Shown in pieces: positions 1 through 6,200 of a stretch of 6,718 nt of DNA. Every line of letters starts with the position of its first letter. Position 1 is the stretch's first letter. Made by a program: the position numbers and the translations under genes. Under the pieces are notes generated by a model that saw nothing but the letters and a program-made list of their open reading frames with translations, made no database searches and was not told the DNA's origin. This DNA is from JABWBJ01 sp035646395 (lineage in GTDB: Bacteria; Gemmatimonadota; Gemmatimonadetes; Gemmatimonadales; Gemmatimonadaceae), in assembly GCA_035646395.1 (NCBI GenBank), contig DASRPK010000070.1, positions 1 through 6,718 of the forward strand, in the 5' to 3' direction.

Positions 1-762
1 GGCGACCAGACAATAATTGGAACGACCGAAACGCCGACGTCTGCGGCCGACCGTGAATCGCGCGCGACGCAAGCGGACGTGATGTACCTGCTCGCCGCCG
101 CCAATTCGTACTTCCCCGAGGCACAGCTCACTACCACTGACGTCATCGCAGCCTGGTCGGGTATCCGGCCACTCGCCCGGCAGCTCGCGACGGACGACGT
201 CGGCTCGGCATCGCGGGAACACACAATAGCCCGCGGCCCGAAAGGTGTCGTGCACGTCACCGGGGGAAAACTCACCACCTATCGCGAGATGGCGTCGCAG
301 GTCGTCAATGGATTCGCGAAGCGCAGCACCTCGAGTGAACGGACGGCGTCGATCCCGCTGCCGGGAGGCGAGCGTTCGATCGAGGAGCTGGTGGACGAGG
401 CGTCGCCGGTCATCGCTGACGAATCCGTTCGCGCGCACCTGGTGGAGTCCTATGGCGCACGGTGGCGGGATGTATGGTCGTTAGGCGACGATCGACCGGG
501 ACTGCGCCAACGCCTGTCGCCTTCTCATGCCGTCATCGGCGCAGAAATGGTATACGGCGTCAGGCAGGAGATGGCGATGACGTTAGGCGACCTCCTGATC
601 CGCCGGACACATCTGGCATTTGCATGCCCTGATCAGGCGCGCTCGATCGCGCCGGCTGTTGCGACGCTGGCGGGCCCCGAGCTGGGGTGGGTGAGCAGCA
701 AGTCGGCGTTGGAGGACTACGAGGCCGAAGTGCAGCGAACGTTCGCGATCGGCGGTAGCTAG
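1..762 (+). CDS. glpD: Aerobic glycerol-3-phosphate dehydrogenase, C-terminal part (5' end outside window)
   Basis: This FAD-dependent enzyme oxidises sn-glycerol 3-phosphate to dihydroxyacetone phosphate at the inner membrane and passes electrons to quinone. The frame is open from base 1, so the gene starts upstream; 253 codons plus TAG are present, roughly the last half of a ~500-residue family member. Visible motifs, numbered from the first codon of the window, are GDQTIIGTTE at 1-10, YLLAAANSYFP at about 28-38, WSGIRPLARQ at about 51-60, the FAD-site signature GGKLTTYR at 88-95, and the C-terminal helical-domain signature EMAMTLGDLLIRRTH at about 190-204. The N-terminal Rossmann FAD-binding motif is outside the window. 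No frameshift or internal stop is seen. Two of its leucines are encoded by TTA within the sequence GTTAGGC, unusual in such GC-rich DNA. The next gene is convergent, so this is the end of its transcription unit. Family assignment is secure. Confidence 0.95.
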   Translation, partial: GDQTIIGTTETPTSAADRESRATQADVMYLLAAANSYFPEAQLTTTDVIAAWSGIRPLARQLATDDVGSASREHTIARGPKGVVHVTGGKLTTYREMASQVVNGFAKRSTSSERTASIPLPGGERSIEELVDEASPVIADESVRAHLVESYGARWRDVWSLGDDRPGLRQRLSPSHAVIGAEMVYGVRQEMAMTLGDLLIRRTHLAFACPDQARSIAPAVATLAGPELGWVSSKSALEDYEAEVQRTFAIGGS

Positions 763-930
763 CCGGTTCGACAGTGGCCGAAACGTTGCCGGAACACCTG
801 AAGACCGTGGCGACCAACTGCTCACGCGACACGTCGTGGCCACCGCCATCGGCCCGTCATATGTTAGGTCGCACGATCGCCTTACCGGCCATTGCAACAT
901 GACAAGGGCGCACGCCTTCGGAGCTCAACT

Positions 931-1329
931 TCAGAGGTGGAAGAGGTGCCCTTCGTGAATCGTCCGCAGCTCGAGGATCCGCATGCGGCGCGTTTTTGCT
1001 GGAAGCTTGAGTAGCACGTCGTCACCCACGGCCCTCCCGATCAGCGCCTTCCCGATCGGTGAGGACATGGTGAGGTGCCCCTCGTCGAAGTTCGCGGAGT
1101 CGCCGAAGACGAGATGAAACGTCTCCTGGACGCTCGTGTCCTGGCACACGACGACCACTCGCGATCCCAGCGTCGCCGAGATGGCGATCGTATCCGTTGT
1201 CGCGGACCTGATCGCGCACTTCGCAGCTGGACTGTTCGCGATCACGACGCGGCGCTGGATGAGTTCGTCGCGGATACAAGCGGATCCTCGGGGACCGAGT
1301 GACGGGCCCGAACCAGCGCGCTGAGCCAT
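931..1329 (-). CDS. GreA-like C-terminal domain protein lacking the coiled coil (truncated greA paralogue or pseudogene)
   Basis: The ORF encodes 132 residues if the ATG at 1329 is used. Residues about 54-127 are an intact GreA/GreB C-terminal (FKBP-like) domain, with GSRVVV, NFDEGH, SPIGKALIG and GDDVLLKLPAKTRRMRILEL. By hand alignment 56 of 72 residues match the complete GreA encoded further right in this window. At DNA level, 961-1170 and 5521-5730 match at about 80%, with 89% over the first 100 bases. The first ~50 residues do not resemble the GreA N-terminal antiparallel coiled coil, and the acidic tip motif (D-x-x-E-N-x-E-Y) needed to stimulate RNA cleavage is absent. The domain has no frameshift or stop, and many substitutions are conservative (K/R, V/L). 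It could therefore be either a decaying duplicate or a short protein that docks at RNA polymerase without cleavage activity. Start codon uncertain; no good ribosome binding site. It is convergent with glpD. Confidence 0.65.
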   Translation of the reverse strand: MAQRAGSGPSLGPRGSACIRDELIQRRVVIANSPAAKCAIRSATTDTIAISATLGSRVVVVCQDTSVQETFHLVFGDSANFDEGHLTMSSPIGKALIGRAVGDDVLLKLPAKTRRMRILELRTIHEGHLFHL

Positions 1330-1333
1330 TCTG

Positions 1334-1351
1334 GAACAGAGTGGACTGTTC
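1334..1351. promoter_or_regulatory. Small operator-like inverted repeat GAACAG-N6-CTGTTC
   Basis: Two perfect 6-bp arms (1334-1339 and 1346-1351) are separated by AGTGGA, just upstream of the truncated GreA-like ORF. A further copy of the arm occurs in GAACAGTTC at 1383-1391, itself a short palindrome. Symmetric spaced arms in an intergenic region can be a repressor site, and the GAAC/GTTC elements resemble some LexA-type boxes, but the spacing matches no SOS box I know. Purely a pattern observation; the function is a guess. Confidence 0.25.
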
Positions 1352-1403
1352 AGCGTCTTACTAGGCTGGTCCGCCGGCAGCAGAACAGTTCAAAGCCGAC
1401 GAC

Positions 1404-1428
1404 CGCCGCCCGGGAATTCCGGGCGGCG
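1404..1428. repeat. Perfect GC-rich hairpin (10-bp stem, 5-nt loop)
   Basis: The arm CGCCGCCCGG (1404-1413) pairs perfectly with CCGGGCGGCG (1419-1428) around the loop GAATT. It lies between the divergent truncated GreA-like ORF and the secreted hypothetical gene, 33 bases before the latter's start. Neither strand has a run of T after the stem, so it does not look like a standard intrinsic terminator, and no gene visible in the window ends here. It could be a 5'-UTR structure of the hypothetical gene, a binding site, or a terminator remnant left by rearrangement around the duplicated greA segment. Confidence 0.6.
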
Positions 1429-1461
1429 CTCTCGTCAGGCGCGACTGGTGCCGACCATTTG

Positions 1462-2859
1462 ATGCTGAGGCGTCGATTGAACCGCTTTCGGTGGTACGGG
1501 GCAAGTCTTGGGCTCGTCGGCATAGCCTGCTTGCCCGTTAATTCCGTGCGCTGGTCTCGCGATCCCCTGTCTGCCGGCGCCGTCTGCGTAGTGCCCATCG
1601 ATGATGGCCCGCGTAAGATCGAGGTGACCGAGCAGAGCCGTCGCGCATGCGTCGCGGCGGCGCATATCCTCGAACCTGATTTGCCAGCAATCTCCCTGGA
1701 TGCGCTCCGGAAAGGGCCACCCAGTGAGCGCCCATTCGGCGCCGGCGAAGACGTGTCGTGCCGGCTCGTTCCGCGCCGTGAAGAGGGTGGCAGCCTCAAG
1801 TTCCGGTGCATGCGCACCGACGCAGCGAATCGGCTCTACGATGAGGACGGCGACCTCGTCCCCCAAGCCGCCGGGTTTGACGCGGACGGCGTGCTGCTCG
1901 ATGCGGAAGGTGAGGCGGTGCTCAAGGAGAGCGGAAAGCCGCGGAAGGGCGACGAACTACGGATCAAGTACTTCGTCGGTCCGGAGCCGGAGGCGCGGTA
2001 CCGGGAGATGTTCACGGAAACGGTGGTCAGCCACCTGTTCTGGGCGCTGGGCGTCCCAGTCGACCGCGTGTACATGCCTAACAGCGTGCGCTGTTTCGGC
2101 TGTGGACCCAATCCGTTCGGCCAGGAAAAAGCCGACTCCTCACGCGAGCCGCGCGTCTTCACGCATTCGTCGGTCGAGCGGCGGTACGAAGGCAAGCAGA
2201 TCAACATCGATCGAAAGAGGGGCTGGATGGGTCTTGGCGGCGGGTATAGCCACGGGTTCGCGTTCGGCGAACTCGAGGGGCTCGCAGGAACAAGCACAGA
2301 ACGCCGGATCGCCACCGAGGTCCTGGTGGCGGCGCTCAATGTCGTGGCGTACAACAGTCCCAGTTCGTACCAGAACGAGCTCCTGTGCCGCAAGGACAAA
2401 TGGGACAAGGCCAGCGGCGTCTGCGACGAGAGTGTCGCCTACGTGCAGGATGTCGGGGGAACGCTGGGAGGGGAGAAGGCGCGCCCGCTGAGCGGCGTCC
2501 CCGAATCAACGATGAAGGACCACCCGCGCGGCGACTGGCCGACGTTTTCGCAGGACCGCGTTTTCAAGGACCCCAGCCGCTGCCGGCTACTCTACGACAT
2601 CGCGGGAGTGGAGGAGCTATCGGAAGCCGGTCGGCTCGCACTCGTCCGACGCATCAGGGGTCGCGTGGGACTGGATGAGCTGCTCGTGATCTTCGAGAAG
2701 GCCCGCATCCACCGGATGGACTCAAGAGTGACCGCCATGGTCGCGGCCCAGACGGGGCTGCCTCCTGGGCCGGAGCTGGATCAGCGCGTGCAACGACTGT
2801 GGGCGGAGACGATCAACAAGCGCTTCCTGGAAATTCTCGAAGCCCGCTGCCCGGCGTAG
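1462..2859 (+). CDS. Secreted hypothetical protein of a kinase-like family with an altered catalytic-loop motif
   Basis: The protein is 465 residues from ATG 1462 (a TTG codon directly precedes it). The N-terminus is basic (MLRRRLNRFR), then has a short hydrophobic run ending VGIAC at Cys23, so it is probably exported and possibly lipidated, though the lipobox is weak. No database-named domain is recognised with certainty. The core (IKYFVGPE with Lys169; MFTETVVSHLFWALGVPVDRVY; RCFGC with Cys211 and Cys214; QNELLC to 309; VQDVGGTLGG with Asp330) resembles, from memory, a family of uncharacterised proteins from Acidobacteriota and similar phyla. Those have IKYG...E...LLWALGF...DRVYP, C..C, a loop like HSDTKPQQQRLVC and LNDLGVTFG. 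That order of motifs recalls atypical kinases (Lys, Glu, catalytic Asp, metal Asp). Here the loop reads YNSPSSYQNELLC, lacking the His, Asp and Lys. The C-terminal helical tail ends in EARCPA. It converges with the CNNM gene, with 13 bases between the two. No good ribosome binding site. Confidence 0.75.
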   Translation: MLRRRLNRFRWYGASLGLVGIACLPVNSVRWSRDPLSAGAVCVVPIDDGPRKIEVTEQSRRACVAAAHILEPDLPAISLDALRKGPPSERPFGAGEDVSCRLVPRREEGGSLKFRCMRTDAANRLYDEDGDLVPQAAGFDADGVLLDAEGEAVLKESGKPRKGDELRIKYFVGPEPEARYREMFTETVVSHLFWALGVPVDRVYMPNSVRCFGCGPNPFGQEKADSSREPRVFTHSSVERRYEGKQINIDRKRGWMGLGGGYSHGFAFGELEGLAGTSTERRIATEVLVAALNVVAYNSPSSYQNELLCRKDKWDKASGVCDESVAYVQDVGGTLGGEKARPLSGVPESTMKDHPRGDWPTFSQDRVFKDPSRCRLLYDIAGVEELSEAGRLALVRRIRGRVGLDELLVIFEKARIHRMDSRVTAMVAAQTGLPPGPELDQRVQRLWAETINKRFLEILEARCPA

Positions 2860-2872
2860 TCAGCGTTCCCGC

Positions 2873-4219
2873 CTAACGCGATACAGCGTTTCCGTCATCG
2901 GGGCCGGAGGGCAGGTCGCGGCGGTGCGGCTTCCGCACGACCACTTGCGCCACGGCACGTCCCCGCATGGCCGTGATCTCGAACTGCACACCGCTCCATT
3001 CCACACGCTCCCCCTGTTCGGGGACACGGCCCAGCAGGTTCATGATGAATCCGCCAAGTGTACGAACACCGTGGCGCGCGTGGTCGCTAATCGGCGGCAG
3101 ATCAGCGACGGCTTCAACATCCTCCAGTGATGCGGAGCCCGGGAACGCCCAGCTGCGATCGTCGGAACGCTCGGGCGCAGGCGCCCGGACGTCGCTCGCC
3201 AGCGGGGTTTCACCGACAACCGTGTCGATGAGGAGGTCGAGCAGCACGACGCCTTCCACGCCGCCATACTCATCCAGCGCGACCGCGACATGACTGTGCG
3301 ACGCGCGCATTCGTTCCATGAGCGTGAGGGCGGACATCGTGCCGGGCACATACACGGGCTGCCGGAGGACCGCACGGACATCCAGTGACTTCCCGCCCGC
3401 GCATTGCGCGAGCAGATCTTCGGCGAATACCACGCCAAGGATCTGGTCCATGCTCCCCTCACAGACCAGGTACCGGCTGCCCGGTTTTGCCACGAGCTTT
3501 GCCTGCCACGTTTCCGGGGATGCATTCGCGTCAAGACAATCGAGTTGCGTCCGTGGCGTCATCACGTCGCTGACGAGCCGATCGCCGAACCGAAAGACGT
3601 TTTCGACCAGTTGGTGCTCGCCACCCTCGAGAATCCCGCTCTCGGCGCCTTGTTCAATCAGGGCGCGGATCTCCTCGACCGTAATCGACGGTTCGCCGCT
3701 GACCCGAATGCCGAACACACGCAGAACGAGGTTAGTCGGACCCGTGAGGAGCACGACAATCGGCGAGGCAATGCGCGCCAGGACACGCACAGGGCGCGCA
3801 ACCAGCGCGGCGATCCGCTCGGGGTTGCTCAGCGCGACGCGCTTCGGCACCAGCTCCCCAATGACCAGCGAGAGATACGTGATCACCGTGACGACCAGTC
3901 CGAGCGCCAGTCCGTTCGAATAGGGCGCCAGGAGAGGCACGTTCGCGAACCCTGCCGCCAATGTCTCAGCAATCGTGGCGCCCCCGAAAGCGCCGGCAAG
4001 CACCCCGATGAGCGTGATCCCCACCTGCACCGTGGAGAGGAACTGCGTTGGATCGTGCGCCAGCGCGAGGGCCGCCCTCGCCCCGGCATCTCCCTCTTCC
4101 GCGCGCTGCTCGAGGCGGACCTTCCGCGCCGTCACGATGGCGAGTTCCGACATGGCGAAGACACCGTTCAGCATCAAGAGCAGAACGATGATCAGAATTT
4201 CGGACGCTATGCCTGACAT
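2873..4219 (-). CDS. CNNM/HlyC/CorC-family membrane protein with CBS domains
   Basis: The protein is 448 residues from ATG 4219. That start is chosen because it sits directly before the first membrane helix; the frame stays open upstream only to a TTG at 4273 with a basic, non-membrane leader. Residues 1-190 form the DUF21/CNNM transmembrane domain, with hydrophobic segments at about 6-24, 60-90, 102-125 and 140-165 and the motifs LNGVFAMSELAIVTAR (17-32) and GELVPKR (121-127). A pair of CBS domains follows at about 215-338, with VMTPR (219-223) and DEYGGVEGVV (316-325). The C-terminal CorC/HlyC domain is at about 355-430, with TLGGFIMNLLGRVP (387-400). Family members sit in the inner membrane and are linked to Mg2+/Co2+ transport or tolerance; 'haemolysin' is a historical label. 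The CBS pair usually binds ATP-Mg. It is divergent from the phosphoesterase (158 bp gap) and convergent with the hypothetical gene. Family secure, transported ion inferred. Confidence 0.93.
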   Translation of the reverse strand: MSGIASEILIIVLLLMLNGVFAMSELAIVTARKVRLEQRAEEGDAGARAALALAHDPTQFLSTVQVGITLIGVLAGAFGGATIAETLAAGFANVPLLAPYSNGLALGLVVTVITYLSLVIGELVPKRVALSNPERIAALVARPVRVLARIASPIVVLLTGPTNLVLRVFGIRVSGEPSITVEEIRALIEQGAESGILEGGEHQLVENVFRFGDRLVSDVMTPRTQLDCLDANASPETWQAKLVAKPGSRYLVCEGSMDQILGVVFAEDLLAQCAGGKSLDVRAVLRQPVYVPGTMSALTLMERMRASHSHVAVALDEYGGVEGVVLLDLLIDTVVGETPLASDVRAPAPERSDDRSWAFPGSASLEDVEAVADLPPISDHARHGVRTLGGFIMNLLGRVPEQGERVEWSGVQFEITAMRGRAVAQVVVRKPHRRDLPSGPDDGNAVSR

Positions 4220-4368
4220 GTGCGTAAATGGGGTTGCCGAGATCGCCCGACGTCGGCGTGGCGCATGAGGCAACGGGTCACGCGCCTGCCCGTAAATGGC
4301 TTGCCTGGGTAAAGGGATGCGGCGCCAGCTATTTGAAGCGGGCGTTCCGCCTGGTTACATCGTATCCC

Positions 4369-4374
4369 GAGGTG
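4369..4374 (+). promoter_or_regulatory. Ribosome binding site deciding the phosphoesterase start
   Basis: GAGGTG lies just before ATG 4378, with GAGG ending 5 bases upstream of the start codon. It is the best Shine-Dalgarno-like match near the start and supports this ATG over the frame's upstream extension to 4228, which would place a long non-hydrophobic leader ahead of the lipoprotein signal. Confidence 0.6.
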
Positions 4375-4377
4375 TCG

Positions 4378-5367
4378 ATGATCACCGTCGTGAAACGTAC
4401 CACTGCTCGGGTGGGGCAGCATTGCCACCATGCCATCGTGCTGCTGGCGCTGCTGGCTTGCGCGCCGCCGGTGGAGATCTCGCCTCCACCCGCTGACGCT
4501 CCGGCAACGGCGGTGGCTCTGGCCGGCGCCGCGGTGATGATCGGCACCGGAGACATTGCCTCGTGCACTTCGAGCGGCGATGAAGCCACGGCGCAGCTGG
4601 TTGACAGTGTGCTCAAGGCGGACAGCGCGGCTGGCGTAGAGAACTACGTCTTCACGCTGGGTGACAATGTCTATCCGTCCGGAAGTGCGCGCGATTTTGA
4701 AAGGTGCTGGAAGCCTTCCTGGGGTGATTCGAGCAAGCGAATCATGAAGTGGATTCGCCCGTCACCAGGGAACCATGAGCACGACACGGAATGGGCGGCG
4801 CCATACTACCGCTATTTCGGCGAGCGGGCCGGCGAGCCAGACAAGGGTTATTACAGCTACAAGGCGGGGGAATGGCACGTCGTCGTGCTCAATAGCGTCC
4901 TAGCCGTGTCGGGTCGCGCGTCCGCGGCTGATCGCAGGGCACAGGAAGAATGGTTACGAAGGGATCTCTCTGAGCACCGCACACGCTGCACAATGGCGTA
5001 TTGGCACCACCCCCGTTTCAGCTCCGGAACGCACGGGGGAGTCATTCGCATGGAGCCGATCTGGCGCATCCTCCATGAAGCTGGCGTCGATCTCGTGTTC
5101 GCCGGACACGACCACCATTACGAACGGTTCCTGCCGCAGGGCCCCGACGCCACGCTCGATACGCTTCGCGGCATCACCCAGATCCTGGTCGGGACTGGCG
5201 GCGGGACACTCCGCGGCCTGCGCCGGCCGTACGCGCGCCACTCCGCGGCACGCGTCCAGGGTCATTTTGGCGTCCTCAAGGTAACGTTAGGCAGCGGGGA
5301 GTACCAGCACGCATTCCTCGACGTTTCGGGACGCGTGTGGGACCGGGGCGGCGGCAAGTGTCATTAA
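4378..5367 (+). CDS. Secreted metallophosphoesterase, predicted lipoprotein
   Basis: The protein is 329 residues. Its N-terminus has a short basic region, then VLLALLAC followed by APP, a lipobox, so it is probably an outer- or inner-membrane lipoprotein facing the periplasm or outside. A Pro/Ala-rich spacer follows. The calcineurin-like metal-site motifs appear in order: GDIASC with Asp59, LGDNVYP with Asp96 and Asn97, GNHEH with Asn132 and His133, WHHPRF with His210-211, and GHDHHYER with His244 and His246. All residues expected to hold the two metals are present, so it should be an active phosphomono- or diesterase; the substrate cannot be told from sequence. It resembles bacterial purple-acid-phosphatase-like or alkaline-phosphatase-annotated proteins that end in a GxCH tail, here GKCH. 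Several Cys (SC, RC, RCT, KC) could form disulfides in the oxidising periplasm. It is divergent from the CNNM gene and convergent with greA. Confidence 0.92.
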   Translation: MITVVKRTTARVGQHCHHAIVLLALLACAPPVEISPPPADAPATAVALAGAAVMIGTGDIASCTSSGDEATAQLVDSVLKADSAAGVENYVFTLGDNVYPSGSARDFERCWKPSWGDSSKRIMKWIRPSPGNHEHDTEWAAPYYRYFGERAGEPDKGYYSYKAGEWHVVVLNSVLAVSGRASAADRRAQEEWLRRDLSEHRTRCTMAYWHHPRFSSGTHGGVIRMEPIWRILHEAGVDLVFAGHDHHYERFLPQGPDATLDTLRGITQILVGTGGGTLRGLRRPYARHSAARVQGHFGVLKVTLGSGEYQHAFLDVSGRVWDRGGGKCH

Positions 5368-5502
5368 GCTGATCCAGGGCCCGCCATGCGACCGTGGATC
5401 GAGGCGACGCTGTATGCCTGCAAGTCGGACCAACAGAGCCTTTAGGAGGCCGCGAACGAATCTGATCCCGCAACGCCGGCAATCGCAGACTGCACTCTGC
5501 AC

Positions 5503-5973
5503 TCAGCTCTCCTCGTGTATCGTCTTCAGCTCGAGGATCCGCATGCGACGCGTTCTTGCTGGAAGCTTCAGTAGCACGTCGTCACCCACGGCCTTCCCGA
5601 TCAGCGCGCGGCCGATCGGCGATGCCATCGTGACGTGTCCTTCGTCGAAGTTCTCGGCGTCCGCAAAGACCAGGTAGTAGGTCTCTTTCGCGGTGGTGTC
5701 CGCACACTGGACAACTACGCGCGACCCCAGCCCCACCTTGTCGAGGGGAATCTGGGCCATGTCGATCTGTGACAGCTTCGACAGTCGCTGCCGGAGCTGT
5801 CCCAGCCGAGCCTGGACGAACTGCTGCCGTTCGAGCGCGGCCTTGTACTCGCTGTTTTCGCGGAGGTCGCCCAACTCGACGGCTTTGCGGATCTCGTTGG
5901 GCAGCACGACGTTCAGCTCATGGGTGAGCCGCTCAACTTCGTCGCCGAGCTTCTGTTTGAGTTCCTCGATCAT
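5503..5973 (-). CDS. greA: Transcription elongation factor GreA
   Basis: GreA enters the secondary channel of backtracked RNA polymerase and stimulates cleavage of the extruded RNA 3' end, freeing stalled complexes. The protein is 156 residues from ATG 5973, the usual length (~158). The N-terminal antiparallel coiled coil spans about 1-72 and carries the tip motif GDLRENSEYKAA; Asp36 and Glu39 correspond to the acidic pair that places the catalytic Mg2+. The C-terminal domain, about 80-153, has GSRVVV, NFDEGH, SPIGRALIG (118-126) and GDDVLLKLPARTRRMRILEL. The frame continues upstream to 6048 but those codons are not GreA-like, so ATG 5973 is preferred; it has no obvious ribosome binding site. 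Its C-terminal half is closely related to the truncated ORF near the left of the window. It is divergent from deoC, with a repeat array between them. Confidence 0.96.
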   Translation of the reverse strand: MIEELKQKLGDEVERLTHELNVVLPNEIRKAVELGDLRENSEYKAALERQQFVQARLGQLRQRLSKLSQIDMAQIPLDKVGLGSRVVVQCADTTAKETYYLVFADAENFDEGHVTMASPIGRALIGKAVGDDVLLKLPARTRRMRILELKTIHEES

Positions 5974-6077
5974 GACCGCGAGGGGAAAAGTCGAGCGCCC
6001 GACCCTGCGAGGCCGGGCGCTGCAAAGCGGAACGTAGCCAAAACCCAACCCCGAGGCCAGTGAGCATCGGGGTCATC

Positions 6078-6162
6078 GGGGTCAGAGTCGGGGTCAGAGT
6101 CCGACTCCGACCCCGACTCTGACCCCGACTCCGACCCCGACTCTGACCCCGACTCTGACCCC
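6078..6162. repeat. 12-bp tandem repeat array with inverted copies (potential long hairpin)
   Basis: Two units of GGGGTCAGAGTC (6078-6101) are followed, after a single C, by five units in the opposite orientation, GACTCYGACCCC (6103-6162; Y is C, T, C, T, T in order). The two inverted units are an exact reverse complement of the last two forward units (6139-6162) and differ at one position from the first two (6103-6126). The DNA or RNA could therefore fold into a 24-bp stem with either a 37-base loop or almost no loop. A diverged flank (GGGGTCATC at 6069-6077) extends the left arm. The array sits between divergent greA and deoC, ending 38 bases before the deoC ATG and starting 105 bases from the greA ATG. 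Translation through it gives only low-complexity Ser/Asp/Gly or Ser/Glu/Gly strings, and it is very unlikely to be coding. Confidence 0.9.
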
Positions 6163-6200
6163 GGGGCCAAAGGCCGGAGGGGCAATAGATTAACGGTCTG

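Noticed and set aside
763..930. Intergenic stretch between glpD and the truncated GreA-like ORF as a small gene or terminator
   Set aside because: No ORF with recognisable content, no convincing stem with a T-run, and no RNA gene pattern seen.
1836..2408. 190-codon - strand open frame inside the secreted hypothetical gene
   Set aside because: Its Ser/Arg/Pro-rich composition is typical of antisense GC-rich DNA, and the + frame matches a known protein family.
2863..2890. GCGTT / AACGC / GCGTT short inverted elements between the convergent hypothetical and CNNM genes, as a bidirectional terminator
   Set aside because: Stems are only 5 bp, the two possible pairings compete, and no T-run follows on either strand.
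3404..4216. 270-codon + strand open frame antisense to the CNNM gene
   Set aside because: The opposite strand encodes a full-length protein with all family motifs; the + frame is Arg/His/Asp-rich shadow sequence with no recognisable domain.
4301..4334. TTGCCT ... TATTTG as a sigma-70 promoter for the phosphoesterase
   Set aside because: Spacing is over 20 bases and neither element is close to consensus; no promoter could be called with confidence.
5371..5400. GATCCA ... TGGATC inverted repeat after the phosphoesterase as a terminator
   Set aside because: The arms are 6 bp with an 18-base loop and no T-run; this is weak and expected by chance in GC-rich DNA.
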